Source of the DNA: Rickettsiales bacterium
Lineage (GTDB): Bacteria > Pseudomonadota > Alphaproteobacteria > Rickettsiales > SXRF01
Direction of reading: 5' to 3'
Assembly: GCA_041396965.1 (NCBI GenBank)
Contig: JAWKXN010000002.1
Location: 57,357-121,356, forward strand
Length of the DNA: 64,000 nt
Shown here: in pieces, positions 37,133 through 47,800 of the stretch
How the letters are laid out: every line of letters starts with the position of its first letter
Position numbering within the stretch: the stretch's first letter is position 1
Notes under the pieces: model-generated
What the model saw: the letters and a program-made list of their open reading frames with translations, nothing else
Database searches by the model: none
Told to the model about the DNA's origin: nothing
Program-made: the position numbers and the translations under genes

Positions 37133-39187
37133 ATGTTGAAATTTATATCTAATTTAAAAATATCTGTTGCTATTTTCTCATTAGTGGCGGGTGCTCTTAT
37201 TGCTATCATGATACTGTCATCCCAGATAATAATGGGAGACATGACTAAGCTAAGTGGGATAAACAAAATGTCTCAGCTCGTAGAGCTTTCAACAAAGTTG
37301 AGTAACCTGCTACATGAGCAACAAAAAGAACGTGGATATACTGGGGTTTTCGTAGGTAGCGGCGGAACTAAATTGGAGAGCGAACTAAATAAACAACGTT
37401 CCGACACTAATGAAAAGAAACAAGAATTAGAGTCTTTCCTTACGAATTTTGACAATAAAGCCTATGATAATGAGTTTAATAAATTATTCAAATCTGTCAT
37501 GTCTGATTTAGATAAAATGGATAGCACTCGTTCTTCAATAAGCTCTTTATCATTAGCGAAAGCTGATGCCATAGGATATTATTCAAGTCTTAACGCGAAA
37601 ATAATTAATCTAGTAGCGTATACAGCGAATTTAAGTCCTGATCCGCAAGTAGCTCTTGCTATAGTCGCTTTCTCTAATTTTATGCAAGGTAAAGAATTTT
37701 CCGGTATAGAAAGAGCTGTGGGCGCTGGTGGTTTTGGTGCAAAAGTTTTCTCTGAAGCAGAGATCAATAAAATAAAATCATTGATATCATCACAAAAAGC
37801 CTATGAAAAAGTATTCCTTTCGTACGCTTCTGACGAGCAGAAAAAACTTTATGACAATGTACTATCATCTTCTGCTACTAAGGAAGTGGCTCGTATGGAA
37901 GACATCATAACCAATAATGTCCCAGAAGAAGTATCAGCCGTTGATGGTGGATATTGGGTTAGCACCATAACCAAAAAAATCGATGGTATGAGAGAAGTTG
38001 AGGAATCATTCGCTGATACTCTACTTACTAAAATGTCTCACAGCCTTAAAGAAGCAAGTTCGTCTCAGATGAGCAATATTACTATCATAGCTATAACCAC
38101 TGCTCTTATAGTTATATTCTCATACGCTATCGCAAGAGCACTTGTGAAATCTCTAAACGTTGTAGCAACAGCTACTGAAGAGCTTGCTGAAGGTAATCTT
38201 AATACCAACCTTCCTCCACGCACCAACAATGAGGTAGGAAAAATCGTTTCCGCCCTAGAGATATTCAAAGAAAATGCTCTGCAAATGGAAAAAATGAAAC
38301 AGGAACAAGCAGAGCAAGAGAAAATCGCTGCCGAGAGGAAACGTCAGGAAATGACTAAAATGGCTGATAGTTTTGAACAATCAGTTAAGGGTGCCGTTTC
38401 TCAAGTAGCAAGTTCAGCGGCGCAAATGCAATCTGGCGCTGAGAGTGTTACTCACATAGCTGAGGACACCAAAACACGCTCTACCATAGTAGTAAACGCC
38501 TCTAATGAGGCGGCGCAAACCTCTACTCAGGTTGCCTCAGCCGCTGAAGAGCTTACCGCTTCTATTAAAGAGATAAGTGATCAAACGCAAAAATCCAGTC
38601 AAATCGCTAATGATGCCGCTTCTAAAGCTGAGTATGCCAGAGACGCGATCAATCTCCTTTCTGAAAGGTCAGCGAGTGTGGCTCAGATTATTGAGGTTAT
38701 CACTGGTATAGCTGGTCAGATTAACCTTCTAGCTCTTAACGCGACCATTGAGTCAGCCCGAGCTGGTGAGGCAGGGAAAGGTTTCGCGGTTGTGGCTTCT
38801 GAAGTTAAAAATCTAGCTAATCAGGTTGGTAAAGCAACTGATGAGATAACCCAACAAATTAACGAGATGCAAAATGCTACTAAAACCTCCGTTGATTCAG
38901 TTATGGATATCGCTAACATTATCAGTCAGGTATCAAGCAGTACCTCAGCGGTTGCTACCGCTGTTGAGGAACAATCAGCCGTAACCAGAGAGATTGCCCA
39001 TAATGTGGCGCGCACTTCTAGTGGCACACAGGAAATATCTCAAAACATGGTTTCTGTTCAAGAGGGAGCTGAAAAGACAGGTTCCACCGCTATACAAGTT
39101 CTTGATTCAGCTAAGAATCTTAATCAACAGTCCGAAATATTAAAGCAGAAAGTTGATGAGTTCTTACAAACAATCAGAACTGCTTAA
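37133..39187 (+). CDS. Methyl-accepting chemotaxis protein with NIT-type sensor domain
   Basis: A chemoreceptor of 684 residues. It has a membrane helix at about 10-31, a periplasmic NIT (nitrate/nitrite-sensing type) domain ([20 protein letters not shown] near 55-75 is its hallmark), a second helix (about 318-340), HAMP (about 340-392) and a long signalling coiled coil with the conserved hairpin tip [26 protein letters not shown] before the ATG is a good ribosome site. It signals to CheA/CheW, which are not in the window. An intrinsic terminator follows. Confidence 0.95.
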   Translation: MLKFISNLKISVAIFSLVAGALIAIMILSSQIIMGDMTKLSGINKMSQLVELSTKLSNLLHEQQKERGYTGVFVGSGGTKLESELNKQRSDTNEKKQELESFLTNFDNKAYDNEFNKLFKSVMSDLDKMDSTRSSISSLSLAKADAIGYYSSLNAKIINLVAYTANLSPDPQVALAIVAFSNFMQGKEFSGIERAVGAGGFGAKVFSEAEINKIKSLISSQKAYEKVFLSYASDEQKKLYDNVLSSSATKEVARMEDIITNNVPEEVSAVDGGYWVSTITKKIDGMREVEESFADTLLTKMSHSLKEASSSQMSNITIIAITTALIVIFSYAIARALVKSLNVVATATEELAEGNLNTNLPPRTNNEVGKIVSALEIFKENALQMEKMKQEQAEQEKIAAERKRQEMTKMADSFEQSVKGAVSQVASSAAQMQSGAESVTHIAEDTKTRSTIVVNASNEAAQTSTQVASAAEELTASIKEISDQTQKSSQIANDAASKAEYARDAINLLSERSASVAQIIEVITGIAGQINLLALNATIESARAGEAGKGFAVVASEVKNLANQVGKATDEITQQINEMQNATKTSVDSVMDIANIISQVSSSTSAVATAVEEQSAVTREIAHNVARTSSGTQEISQNMVSVQEGAEKTGSTAIQVLDSAKNLNQQSEILKQKVDEFLQTIRTA

Positions 39188-39204
39188 TATAAGCATACCA
39201 AATT

Positions 39205-39241
39205 AAGCCTCTCTTTATACAAGTAAAGAGAGGCTTTTTTT
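39205..39241. terminator. Bidirectional intrinsic terminator between the chemoreceptor gene and hemW
   Basis: AAGCCTCTCTTTA (39205-39217) and TAAAGAGAGGCTT (39224-39236) form a perfect 13-base-pair stem with a six-base loop, with T's after it on the plus strand. It lies between converging genes. Confidence 0.93.
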
Positions 39242-39247
39242 ATCTAC

Positions 39248-40396
39248 CTATATAAGCAATTCTGAAATTATAGAGTTGAGCAAAAGTCGACCATTCTTAG
39301 TTACTACCAAACTTTCTTTATTATTCTCTAACAAACCTTCTTTTGTATAAAATTCTTTCTTATCCATATTTATATAATCACATATATCATAGCCAGTCAT
39401 TGTGATAAAATCTTTATAATTCATGCCATCAGCTAACCGCAGCCCCATCATTAACCTTTCCTCTATTTCTTCCCTTACGGACAGCGTTTCCCACAGATCT
39501 AAAGCATTGTTATTTTTTTCTACACTGTCCAACCATCTATTAGGGCTTTTTATATTACTGGTCGCTACTCTTCTTCCTTCTATAGTAATTCTACCATGTG
39601 CTCCTGCTCCTATACCTATATAATCCCCTCCCTGCCAATAATTAAGATTATGAATACTTTCTTCTCCATCTTTCGCATAGTTTGACACCTCATAAGAAAC
39701 AAAACCGTTTTTATTCATTATATCTTCAGTAAGCCGGTAAAGCTTTTCCGCTGTATCTTCATCTGGTAATGAGAACCCACCATTATGGTAAATATTATAA
39801 AAAGCCGTGTTATTTTCTATAGTAAGTTGATAGAGCGATAAATGTCCTCCCGCAAAACTTAAAGCCTCCTCAAGCTCTTTCCTCCAATCATCTAACGTCT
39901 GATTTGGTCGTGCGTAAATAAGATCAAAACTATAACGATTAAATATATTACGAGCGACCTCTATAGCTTTTATAGCCTCCTTAGCGCTATGCTGCCTACC
40001 CAAAAATTTTAACTCTCTATCAAGTAAAGACTGGACTCCCATAGATAAACGATTCACCCCTGCCCTACTAAAATCCATAAATTTACCGGATTCAACAGAG
40101 GTAGGATTGGCTTCCAACGTAATTTCAATTCCAGAATTCACCTTCCACAAACGATGTGCTGATAAAATCACTGACTCCACAGTTTTAGCTGACATTAACG
40201 ATGGAGTCCCTCCACCAAAGAAAATACTATTTATAACAGCATCATGCGTATAGCGACGCATATATTCCATCTCACTGATTATAGCATTTCCCCATCTCTC
40301 CTCATCTATCGTTTGATAGACATGGCTATTAAAATCACAATACGGGCATTTTGACAGACAAAATGGCCAATGAATATATATTGAGGTTTGCTTCAT
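39248..40396 (-). CDS. hemW: Radical SAM heme chaperone HemW
   Basis: HemW binds heme and helps insert it into respiratory proteins; it was long mislabelled as coproporphyrinogen III oxidase. The 382-residue protein has the radical-SAM CxxxCxxC (Cys13, Cys17, Cys20 in CLSKCPYCDF), without the fourth cysteine of HemN. FFGGGTPSLM follows, and GIGAGAHGRI near 260. Length fits HemW. Its presence fits the oxidase genes of the window. Confidence 0.95.
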   Translation of the reverse strand: MKQTSIYIHWPFCLSKCPYCDFNSHVYQTIDEERWGNAIISEMEYMRRYTHDAVINSIFFGGGTPSLMSAKTVESVILSAHRLWKVNSGIEITLEANPTSVESGKFMDFSRAGVNRLSMGVQSLLDRELKFLGRQHSAKEAIKAIEVARNIFNRYSFDLIYARPNQTLDDWRKELEEALSFAGGHLSLYQLTIENNTAFYNIYHNGGFSLPDEDTAEKLYRLTEDIMNKNGFVSYEVSNYAKDGEESIHNLNYWQGGDYIGIGAGAHGRITIEGRRVATSNIKSPNRWLDSVEKNNNALDLWETLSVREEIEERLMMGLRLADGMNYKDFITMTGYDICDYINMDKKEFYTKEGLLENNKESLVVTKNGRLLLNSIISELLI

Positions 40397-40518
40397 AAAA
40401 TCAGGCTATTATTAGGGAATCAAATAGAACATAGAGATATATTAATCATATAGACATATAATTCGTTAATAATATATAATATTGATTATATTTCTTAAAT
40501 AATTAAAATAAAAACACA

Positions 40519-41352
40519 ATGCAAAATCAGTCAAAAGATCATGAGGCTATCGCTTCTCTACTGACCAGACTTTATTTTGAAATATTAGAAATAGAGAAAA
40601 AATTTAGCCTGACCATTGGTGGCGGCGATATGCGTGAGAGAATAGAGTATTTTCACGACGCTATCCGCTGTTTTATCTCTGAGGATTATAACAATACACG
40701 TCTTAATGTAGAGATGCTCTCATATGATCTTCGCTGCTTACGCTATATACAAAGCAATCCTCTTTCAACCTTCAAAGACGATGACCCTTCCCTATCACCT
40801 TCTAGTGATATAATGACAAATAATATTAATATCGACATAAAAACTGACCGTCCCGATAGAGAAACCAAAAATCAAATAAGCTCTTTATATAAAAATTACG
40901 CTATAATGTTCTCAGCTCTATTGAAGCCGATAGCCGATAAAAATCATAAAGATCGCTTAGATGATCTTGATAATGATATAGGCGACATAAAGCAAATAAT
41001 AGATCAGCTAGAGCAACAAAAAGACATTAATATCAATATGATAATAAAAATAGCTCAAAATCTTAGCGAAGCTAACCTGAGGATAATAATAGTAAAATTC
41101 ATTCAGGAAAAACGTTATAAAAACATAAATGAACTTAAAAAACTTATAAGTCACTTAAAAAATATTATTGAACAAAAAGAACGTAATATCAAAAAGATAG
41201 AAGACAACCATCTAGCATTCGCCTCATCTCAACTTATAATATTTGAATCCTCAAAAGATTTATTAAAAGAATTAGCGTCACGTGGTATGAACATAGTTGG
41301 GAAATTCGTGGAAGCCTCTATAGCCGATACCAAACGCCAAATGGGAAGATAG
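40519..41352 (+). CDS. Unrecognised coiled-coil-rich cytoplasmic protein
   Basis: A 277-residue protein with no recognised family. It has no signal or membrane helix. It is mostly helical: helices at 1-35 and 45-80, a polar, Ser/Asp-rich gap (about 84-112), then long charged helices (about 115-245) with heptad-like patterns rich in Ile, Lys, Glu and Asn. It begins after a 122-base AT-rich gap and ends 36 bases before the OmpR-type regulator gene in the same direction, so the two are likely co-transcribed. Confidence 0.65.
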   Translation: MQNQSKDHEAIASLLTRLYFEILEIEKKFSLTIGGGDMRERIEYFHDAIRCFISEDYNNTRLNVEMLSYDLRCLRYIQSNPLSTFKDDDPSLSPSSDIMTNNINIDIKTDRPDRETKNQISSLYKNYAIMFSALLKPIADKNHKDRLDDLDNDIGDIKQIIDQLEQQKDININMIIKIAQNLSEANLRIIIVKFIQEKRYKNINELKKLISHLKNIIEQKERNIKKIEDNHLAFASSQLIIFESSKDLLKELASRGMNIVGKFVEASIADTKRQMGR

Positions 41353-41388
41353 TGGACAGTTTGCACTTAACCCATTATAAATACCCTC

Positions 41389-42063
41389 ATGAAGATATTA
41401 CTTATAGAAGACGATAATGAATCCGCCGGATATCTGTTAAAAGGATTAAAGGAACAAGGATATGTAACCGATCACTGTGTGAGCGGGCGTGACGGTCTAT
41501 TTCTAGCGACTACCGAGAATTATGACGCGATGATAATAGATCGTATGGTTCCAGATCTTGACGGGGTAACCATAGTAAAAACCCTCCGTGCCTCCAACAA
41601 CGAAACCCCAATAATTTTTCTTACCGCTTTAGACAAAGTAGAAGAAAGAGTAAAAGGCCTTAAGGCTGGAGCAGATGATTATCTGGCAAAACCATATTCA
41701 TTCTCAGAACTACAAGCGCGTCTGGAAAGCATAACGAGAAGAAAAAATGGTGAGAAATCAGAAACCACCCTCACCTGCGGTGATTTAGAAATGAATCTTC
41801 TTACCAGAAGCGTAAAACGTGGTGGAAAGACCATAGAATTACAAGCTAGAGAATTTTCTCTACTTGAGTATATGATGAAAAACTGTGGTAATGTAGTAAC
41901 TCGTACCATGCTGCTGGAGCATGTCTGGGATTATAATTTTGACCCACAAACTAACGTTATAGATGTTCATATAAGCCGCTTGCGGCAAAAAGTTGATAAA
42001 GACTTTGATAAAAGCCTTATCCATACTCTACGTGGCGCTGGCTATAAAATATCTGATGATTAG
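41389..42063 (+). CDS. OmpR/PhoB-type response regulator
   Basis: A 224-residue two-component regulator: a receiver domain with acidic pocket IEDDN (7-9), phospho-acceptor Asp51 (IIDRMVPDLDG), and Lys in LAKPYSF near 103; then a winged-helix DNA-binding domain (about 128-224) with EFSLLEYMMKN and TNVIDVHISRLRQKVD. No kinase is adjacent. The lone kinase at 4693-6093 is the only candidate in this window. mnmE follows 12 bases later. Confidence 0.95.
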   Translation: MKILLIEDDNESAGYLLKGLKEQGYVTDHCVSGRDGLFLATTENYDAMIIDRMVPDLDGVTIVKTLRASNNETPIIFLTALDKVEERVKGLKAGADDYLAKPYSFSELQARLESITRRKNGEKSETTLTCGDLEMNLLTRSVKRGGKTIELQAREFSLLEYMMKNCGNVVTRTMLLEHVWDYNFDPQTNVIDVHISRLRQKVDKDFDKSLIHTLRGAGYKISDD

Positions 42064-42075
42064 ATTATATCAGCA

Positions 42076-43410
42076 ATGACCAACGCTACCATATTCGCGC
42101 TTGCCACCGCTCCAGTAAAATCAGGAATAGCTATTATACGCATATCAGGCAGAGAAGCCACTCAAGCCTTATCATTAATTACTTCCGCCCCCTGCCCTGC
42201 CCCTAATTTAATCAAATATTCTATCTTCTATAATCCAATTTCAAGTAAAATAATTGATAAAGGACTAGCTATATATTTCAAAGCTCCTCATAGTTTTACC
42301 GGTGAAGATACGGTTGAATTACATTTACATGGGAGCAAAGCCGTTATTTCTGAGATTTTAGAGGTGCTTTCGACTATAAGCGGTCTCAGACACGCCGAAG
42401 CCGGAGAATTCACCCGTAGAGCCTTTATAAACGGAAAAATGGATTTAATTGAAGCCGAAGGACTTGCCGATCTAATAGACGCTGATACCTCTGCTCAGAA
42501 AACCCAAGCAATACGCCAAATGCAGGGGGAAATGAGTGAATTTTATAACAATATCCGTAGCCAGATCATAAACTGCATGGCGTTACTAGAGGCTTATATT
42601 GATTTTCCTGACGAGGAAATACCTGATTCAGTTTTAGATGATTTACAAAATAACATCATAAATCTACGAAATACAGTTCAGTCAGTGCTTGCTGACCATA
42701 AGCGTGGACAACGGCTTAGAGAGGGGTTGCGGATAGTTATAGTTGGCGCGCCAAATGCTGGAAAGTCCAGCCTTCTTAATATGTTAGCGGGAAGGGACGC
42801 TGCTATAGTATCCCATCACGCTGGTACGACAAGAGATGTCATCGAGGTAGAAATGGATATTACCGGTTATCCAGTAATACTTACGGATACAGCGGGACTT
42901 CGCGAAGCTGAAAATGAAATAGAAGAGGAGGGGATAAAAAGAGCACACGCAAGAGCAGGGCAGGCTGATATAAAACTTGCTATATTTGATGGCTCTAAAC
43001 TACCTGATATTGATGATTATACTAGAAATTTACTAGATGATAACACTATCATAATTATCTCAAAATCTGACCTTATATCAGCGGATTCTCCCATTCCCAC
43101 ATCCCTAAATTCTCCAATTCTTATATCCACAAAAACTGAGAAAAATATAGATAATCTTCTGTCTATAATAGAAAATAAGGTAAAAGATTTTTTTGAAAGT
43201 GCGGAACAACCACTAATTACCCGTGCTCGCCATCGCTCTTTATTACAAGAAGCTGATGATTTATTAGAAAAATCATTGCAAGACAAACCGTTAGAGCTAG
43301 TATGCGAGGAGCTAAGAAGAGCCGCTCTTGCCATAAGCAAGATAACCGGAAAAATCCAAGTAGATGATATATTAGACGTAATCTTCAGAGAGTTTTGTAT
43401 TGGAAAGTGA
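42076..43410 (+). CDS. mnmE: tRNA uridine-5-carboxymethylaminomethyl modification GTPase MnmE
   Basis: With MnmG it modifies U34 of certain tRNAs. The 444-residue protein has an N-terminal folate-binding domain (MTNATIFALATAPVKSGIAI), a central helical domain, the GTPase motifs (GAPNAGKSS near 224, DTAG near 272, NKXD replaced by SKSD) and the C-terminal catalytic FCIGK. It and its partner gene mnmG are separated here by an M48-like protease gene on the other strand. Confidence 0.97.
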   Translation: MTNATIFALATAPVKSGIAIIRISGREATQALSLITSAPCPAPNLIKYSIFYNPISSKIIDKGLAIYFKAPHSFTGEDTVELHLHGSKAVISEILEVLSTISGLRHAEAGEFTRRAFINGKMDLIEAEGLADLIDADTSAQKTQAIRQMQGEMSEFYNNIRSQIINCMALLEAYIDFPDEEIPDSVLDDLQNNIINLRNTVQSVLADHKRGQRLREGLRIVIVGAPNAGKSSLLNMLAGRDAAIVSHHAGTTRDVIEVEMDITGYPVILTDTAGLREAENEIEEEGIKRAHARAGQADIKLAIFDGSKLPDIDDYTRNLLDDNTIIIISKSDLISADSPIPTSLNSPILISTKTEKNIDNLLSIIENKVKDFFESAEQPLITRARHRSLLQEADDLLEKSLQDKPLELVCEELRRAALAISKITGKIQVDDILDVIFREFCIGK

Positions 43411-43418
43411 GAGCACCT

Positions 43419-44378
43419 CTAATTCCTTAAATTCCAACCTTGTTCACCAATTTTTGCTATTCTATTAGCTATTGACGGATGAGTGGAACCGTCTTCCATT
43501 ATTCTTTCAGTTATTGAACCATTTTTTATATACTGACTGAGCCTATTCATAGCCTTTGAAAACAAATAGTCGGTCACTTTATTAGCTCCAGCATCCTTTT
43601 TAACATTACCAATAATTTTTTTTGCGGTATTTACAACAGCTTTACTGAGTTCTTCTTTCCTTACAAATATTTCTGATAAGGCATCTATCATGGCATCTGA
43701 CTCTTTCCCATTAAGACTACCATGTTCATCCGCTCTGTACTCCCCGTTTTTCCTAAATTTTGGTATAACATACGACATACTACTAACTATCCAGCCACGT
43801 TCGTTATAGTCGTTTATATGGGACAACTCATGACGTAAAACAGCTTTTATCCTTTCCTCAAAACTGCTTTTACTCTTTTTATTCATATCGTCTTTAAGTA
43901 TTGATATTAAATTACTACTTATAAAAACAGCCTCATCTTCGCCTTTTTTATAAGTATGAGCAAACGGCAAATCACTCGTACATATTACTAAATTCGGTAT
44001 TTTTTTAATATACTTATACTCAGAACTATTAAACGCATCCTTGAATAAGGAGAGAATCTCTCTATCAGTTTCTTCAATAGCTATATGCGCACTGCTGGAA
44101 AAATTCTTAAAAGCGTGGATTTTCTGGGATGACGTTAGTCCATCATATTTACCAACAAACATTCCGGTCAAATCAGACACATCGCCTTTTACCTTATCAG
44201 TAAATTTAGTCCATATACCAGAAATTTCACCAACTTTTGTGGTATCTTTTTGATTTTCCTTAAAACCATTCATTATCGTTTCAAAAAACTTTTTGGTATG
44301 TGGTAGGTCTATCTCTGCCTTTTCTAATATTTTATTTATTAAATCTACTTCATTTTTATCCATATAATTCACACCCAT
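43419..44378 (-). CDS. Cytoplasmic M48-like zinc metalloprotease domain protein
   Basis: A 319-residue protein. HELSH at 183-187 gives the HExxH zinc site, and EYRADEHG at 213-220 matches the ExxxD motif with the third ligand in M48 peptidases, so the catalytic site looks intact. Unlike HtpX or BepA it has no membrane helix or signal peptide. The N-terminal 110 residues are charged and helical and not recognised. An alternative ATG (MDKNEV) at 44363 is possible. It is placed opposite to its neighbours between mnmE and mnmG. Confidence 0.75.
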   Translation of the reverse strand: MGVNYMDKNEVDLINKILEKAEIDLPHTKKFFETIMNGFKENQKDTTKVGEISGIWTKFTDKVKGDVSDLTGMFVGKYDGLTSSQKIHAFKNFSSSAHIAIEETDREILSLFKDAFNSSEYKYIKKIPNLVICTSDLPFAHTYKKGEDEAVFISSNLISILKDDMNKKSKSSFEERIKAVLRHELSHINDYNERGWIVSSMSYVIPKFRKNGEYRADEHGSLNGKESDAMIDALSEIFVRKEELSKAVVNTAKKIIGNVKKDAGANKVTDYLFSKAMNRLSQYIKNGSITERIMEDGSTHPSIANRIAKIGEQGWNLRN

Positions 44379-44466
44379 TTTGCTAATATATATTGCTTAA
44401 CAACTAGATATACCATATACAAACAGCAATTATTATTAAGATTTAATGATATTCACGGTAAAGCAG

Positions 44467-46350
44467 ATGTATAATTATGACGTAATAGTTATTGGTGGCG
44501 GTCACGCTGGATGTGAGGCGGCAGCGGCAGCGGCACGAGTAGGGGCTAGGACCGCTCTTATTACCCATAAATTCTCTACTATCGGTGAAATGTCATGCAA
44601 TCCAGCGATTGGCGGTATAGCTAAAGGTACTCTGGTAAAGGAAATAGATGCTCTTGACGGCATTATGGGACGAGCCATTGACCGTGCTGGAATTCATTAT
44701 CGTATACTAAACGCCAGTAAAGGCCCTGCCGTACACGGTCCACGAGCACAGGCTGACCGCAAATTATATAAAGCGGCGATACAAAATATTTTATCAGAAT
44801 ATCAAAACCTTACTATTATAGAAGAATCTGTGGAAGATCTTGTAATAAATGATAATAATCAGATGGAAGCCGTTATATTAGGCTCTGGTGAACATATAAA
44901 ATCTTCCAAAGTCATACTTACCACCGGAACTTTTCTAAGTGGCTTAATCCATATAGGAGATAAAAAAATAAGGGCAGGAAGAGTAGGGGACGCGCCATCT
45001 GTTGGGCTATCTAACACATTGAAAAGACTTAATTTCAATCTAGGGCGGCTAAAAACTGGTACTCCCGCCCGTCTAAATGGCAAAACGATTGATTGGGAAT
45101 ATCTTGAGGAACAGAAAGGTGACGAAGTTCCAAAGCCTTTTTCCTATCTAACTAACAAGGTAGCAGTACCACAAATCTCGTGTTATATAACTCACACCAA
45201 TTTCGACTCTCATAAAATAATAAATGACAACTTACATTTATCAGCCATGTATTCTGGTCAGATAGAAGGGGTTGGACCTCGCTATTGTCCATCAATAGAA
45301 GATAAGATAGTGCGTTTTGCCTCCAAAGAAAAACATCAAATTTTCCTTGAACCTGAAGGGCTAGATGATAGTACCGTATATCCAAATGGAATTTCTACCT
45401 CTCTACCAGAAATGGTACAGGAAGAGTTTATAAGAACTATAACTGGATTGAAAAATGTTGAGATTATCCGTTATGGCTATGCTATTGAGTATGATTATGT
45501 AGATCCACGTGAATTAAAGCCAACATTAGAAACCAAAAAGGTGAGGGGGCTTTACCTTGCTGGACAAATAAATGGTACAACTGGTTATGAGGAAGCGGGG
45601 GGGCAGGGGATAATCTCTGGAATAAACGCTGCTTTGTCAGCGGCAAGTTCTAAACCATTTATTCTTGATAGATCAGATGCTTATATAGGGGTAATGATAG
45701 ATGATTTAATAACATATGGTACCAGTGAACCATATCGTATGTTTACTTCCCGTTCGGAATATCGCCTTAGTCTAAGAGCCGATAACGCTGATTTACGACT
45801 AACCCCAAAAGGACTTTCTATTGGCTGTATAGGAGATGAACGAAAAAACAGCTTCCAAAGCAAGCTGAACACTCTATCAGCTTCACGTGAAACTCTAAGA
45901 CGATTAAACATCACTCCTAATCAAGCATCATCTTTTGATATAAACCTAAACAAAGATGGAATTCGCCGTTCAGCCTTTGAATTACTTACTTATCCTCATA
46001 TAAGTTTTGAGAATATATGTAATATATGGCCAGAATTAAATAATATTCCCTATGATATTATAGAACAAATTGAGATAGAAGCACTCTATGATGGCTATCT
46101 ACAAAAACAAGAACAAGATATTTTGAGTTTCAAGAAAGAGGAAGAGCTAATAATTCCGGACATTATTGACTATGATAATATGCCATCTCTCTCCACTGAA
46201 ATAAAAAACAAATTAAAATTTTATCGCCCCCATAATATTGGAGCTGCTAGCAGAATACAAGGAATGACTCCGGCGGCTATAACTAATTTGATAGCTCACG
46301 TGAAAAAATTATCATCAGATAGTAATAATTGGATTAAATCTTGTGCTTAA
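44467..46350 (+). CDS. mnmG: tRNA uridine-5-carboxymethylaminomethyl modification enzyme MnmG (GidA)
   Basis: FAD-dependent partner of MnmE in U34 modification. I use the ATG at 44467 ([19 protein letters not shown]) because the family usually begins a few residues before the FAD motif; an ATG at 44446 would add seven residues. The 627-residue protein has the FAD loop, [10 protein letters not shown], the [17 protein letters not shown] segment, and a C-terminal MnmE-binding helical domain. Its end overlaps rsmG by eight bases. A parS-like site lies inside it at 45880. Confidence 0.97.
   Translation: MYNYDVIVIGGGHAGCEAAAAAARVGARTALITHKFSTIGEMSCNPAIGGIAKGTLVKEIDALDGIMGRAIDRAGIHYRILNASKGPAVHGPRAQADRKLYKAAIQNILSEYQNLTIIEESVEDLVINDNNQMEAVILGSGEHIKSSKVILTTGTFLSGLIHIGDKKIRAGRVGDAPSVGLSNTLKRLNFNLGRLKTGTPARLNGKTIDWEYLEEQKGDEVPKPFSYLTNKVAVPQISCYITHTNFDSHKIINDNLHLSAMYSGQIEGVGPRYCPSIEDKIVRFASKEKHQIFLEPEGLDDSTVYPNGISTSLPEMVQEEFIRTITGLKNVEIIRYGYAIEYDYVDPRELKPTLETKKVRGLYLAGQINGTTGYEEAGGQGIISGINAALSAASSKPFILDRSDAYIGVMIDDLITYGTSEPYRMFTSRSEYRLSLRADNADLRLTPKGLSIGCIGDERKNSFQSKLNTLSASRETLRRLNITPNQASSFDINLNKDGIRRSAFELLTYPHISFENICNIWPELNNIPYDIIEQIEIEALYDGYLQKQEQDILSFKKEEELIIPDIIDYDNMPSLSTEIKNKLKFYRPHNIGAASRIQGMTPAAITNLIAHVKKLSSDSNNWIKSCA
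45880..45893. promoter_or_regulatory. parS-like site 1, inside mnmG
   Basis: GCTTCACGTGAAAC differs from the parS consensus GTTTCACGTGAAAC at one position. It is about 1.1 kb upstream of parA-parB. The closest match to consensus of the three sites. Confidence 0.55.
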
Positions 46351-46963
46351 AGATCCATTTGAGTTATTAAATAACTATGTATCAGTTCCACATGGAACTT
46401 TTGACAAGCTAAAAATATATCATGGCCTATTGTTAAAATGGCAACAACGAATAAATTTAATTAGTAACGACACTATAAATGATATTTGGCACAGACATTT
46501 TTTAGATTCGTACCAACTCATTAAATTATTAGAAAATAATTATGAAAAAACCATCATAGATCTGGGCAGCGGCGCCGGATTTCCCGGTATGGTTCTTGCC
46601 ATAGCTGGATATAAAAATATTCACCTTATTGAAAGCGATAAAAGGAAAGCTATCTTTTTACAAGAGGTCGCTAGAGCTGTTCATGTGAACATAAAAATTC
46701 ATTGTGATAGAATAGAAAATGTTATAATAGATAATAAAAATAATATTATTGTTTCCAGAGCATGTGCTTCTGTTGATAAATTGTTACACTTGTCATCTAA
46801 TTTCGTTTCATATGAAACAAAATACTTTCTTCATAAAGGAAAAAATTATAAAAGAGAAATTCAGGACGCTCTTCTGAATTGGAATTATAATTACTCCACA
46901 ACAAAAAGCATTACCGATTCACTTAGTGTTATTATAAAAATAACTGATCTTAAAAAGGTATAA
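46343..46963 (+). CDS. rsmG: 16S rRNA (guanine527-N7)-methyltransferase RsmG (GidB)
   Basis: Methylates G527 of 16S rRNA. The 206-residue protein has the SAM-binding segment [17 protein letters not shown] near 72-88 and the family's [11 protein letters not shown]. The start is GTG, overlapping mnmG's end. parA starts two bases after its stop, so mnmG-rsmG-parA-parB is one block. Two parS-like palindromes lie inside it. Confidence 0.96.
   Translation: MLKDPFELLNNYVSVPHGTFDKLKIYHGLLLKWQQRINLISNDTINDIWHRHFLDSYQLIKLLENNYEKTIIDLGSGAGFPGMVLAIAGYKNIHLIESDKRKAIFLQEVARAVHVNIKIHCDRIENVIIDNKNNIIVSRACASVDKLLHLSSNFVSYETKYFLHKGKNYKREIQDALLNWNYNYSTTKSITDSLSVIIKITDLKKV
46385..46398. promoter_or_regulatory. 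parS-like site 2, inside rsmG
   Basis: GTTCCACATGGAAC has the outer arms of the parS variant GTTCCACGTGGAAC and differs from it at one central position. Lies near the start of rsmG. Confidence 0.4.
46805..46818. promoter_or_regulatory. parS-like site 3, inside rsmG
   Basis: GTTTCATATGAAAC is a perfect palindrome with both parS arms intact and the central CG replaced by TA. A shorter relative, TGTTCATGTGAACA, lies at 46678-46691. About 150 bases upstream of parA. Confidence 0.4.
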
Positions 46964-46964
46964 A

Positions 46965-47774
46965 ATGAAAAATAATCAAGTAAAAACAAGGGTTTTTGCT
47001 ATAGTTAATCAAAAAGGAGGGGTTGGCAAAACAACCACTACCGTTAATTTAGCGACAGCTCTAGCGGCTGTTGGTAAAACCGTACTTATTGTTGATTTTG
47101 ATCCGCAAGGTAACGCTAGTACTGGTCTTGGTATCAATCAAAATGAACGTGATATTACATCCTATGAGTTGGTGTTAAATGATATAGAATTATCCAGTGC
47201 TATCAAAAAAACCGCTGTCCCTAATCTTCATATAATACCAGCTACTATTGATTTATCAGGAGCCGAAATTGAAATGGTAAGCTTAGTAAGACGAGAATTC
47301 CGTCTTAAAGACGCTATGAGTAATGGCAAATCAAACTATGACTATATACTTATAGATTGCCCTCCTTCTCTTGGCTTGCTCACTCTTAACGCGCTGGCTG
47401 CCTCTGATTCCGTAATAATACCATTACAATGCGAGTTCTACGCTTTGGAAGGTCTCAGCCATCTTGTAAAAACCATAGAATTGGTCAAAACTAACCTTAA
47501 TTCTGACCTATCAATTCAAGGCATTATTCTTACCATGTATGATAGACGTAATAAATTTACCGATCATATAGAAAATGACGTTCGTGGTTATTTTGGCGAC
47601 ATTGTATATAGCTCAGTTATTCCTCGCAATATACGGATGTCCGAAGCGCCATCACATGGCAAACCAGCTTTAGTTTATGATATGAAATGTGCTGGTTCAA
47701 AAGCCTATATAAAGCTTGCTAGTGAACTACTTAAGCGCGAACGTATTCTTAAACAACAACTAGCTGCCGCTTAA
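46965..47774 (+). CDS. parA: Chromosome partitioning ATPase ParA
   Basis: A 269-residue deviant-Walker ATPase that positions the ParB-parS complex. Visible: VNQKGGVGKTTTTVNLATAL (deviant Walker A, near 16-35), VDFDPQGNAS, and DCPPSLGLLTLNAL. No N-terminal HTH, so chromosomal type. parB follows 26 bases later with its own AAGGAG. Confidence 0.98.
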   Translation: MKNNQVKTRVFAIVNQKGGVGKTTTTVNLATALAAVGKTVLIVDFDPQGNASTGLGINQNERDITSYELVLNDIELSSAIKKTAVPNLHIIPATIDLSGAEIEMVSLVRREFRLKDAMSNGKSNYDYILIDCPPSLGLLTLNALAASDSVIIPLQCEFYALEGLSHLVKTIELVKTNLNSDLSIQGIILTMYDRRNKFTDHIENDVRGYFGDIVYSSVIPRNIRMSEAPSHGKPALVYDMKCAGSKAYIKLASELLKRERILKQQLAAA

Positions 47775-47800
47775 TTATATTTATATCTAAGGAGATAATA

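Noticed and set aside
41277..41290. CACGTG-containing word considered as a parS site
   Set aside because: Only the centre matches; the GTTT and AAAC arms are absent.
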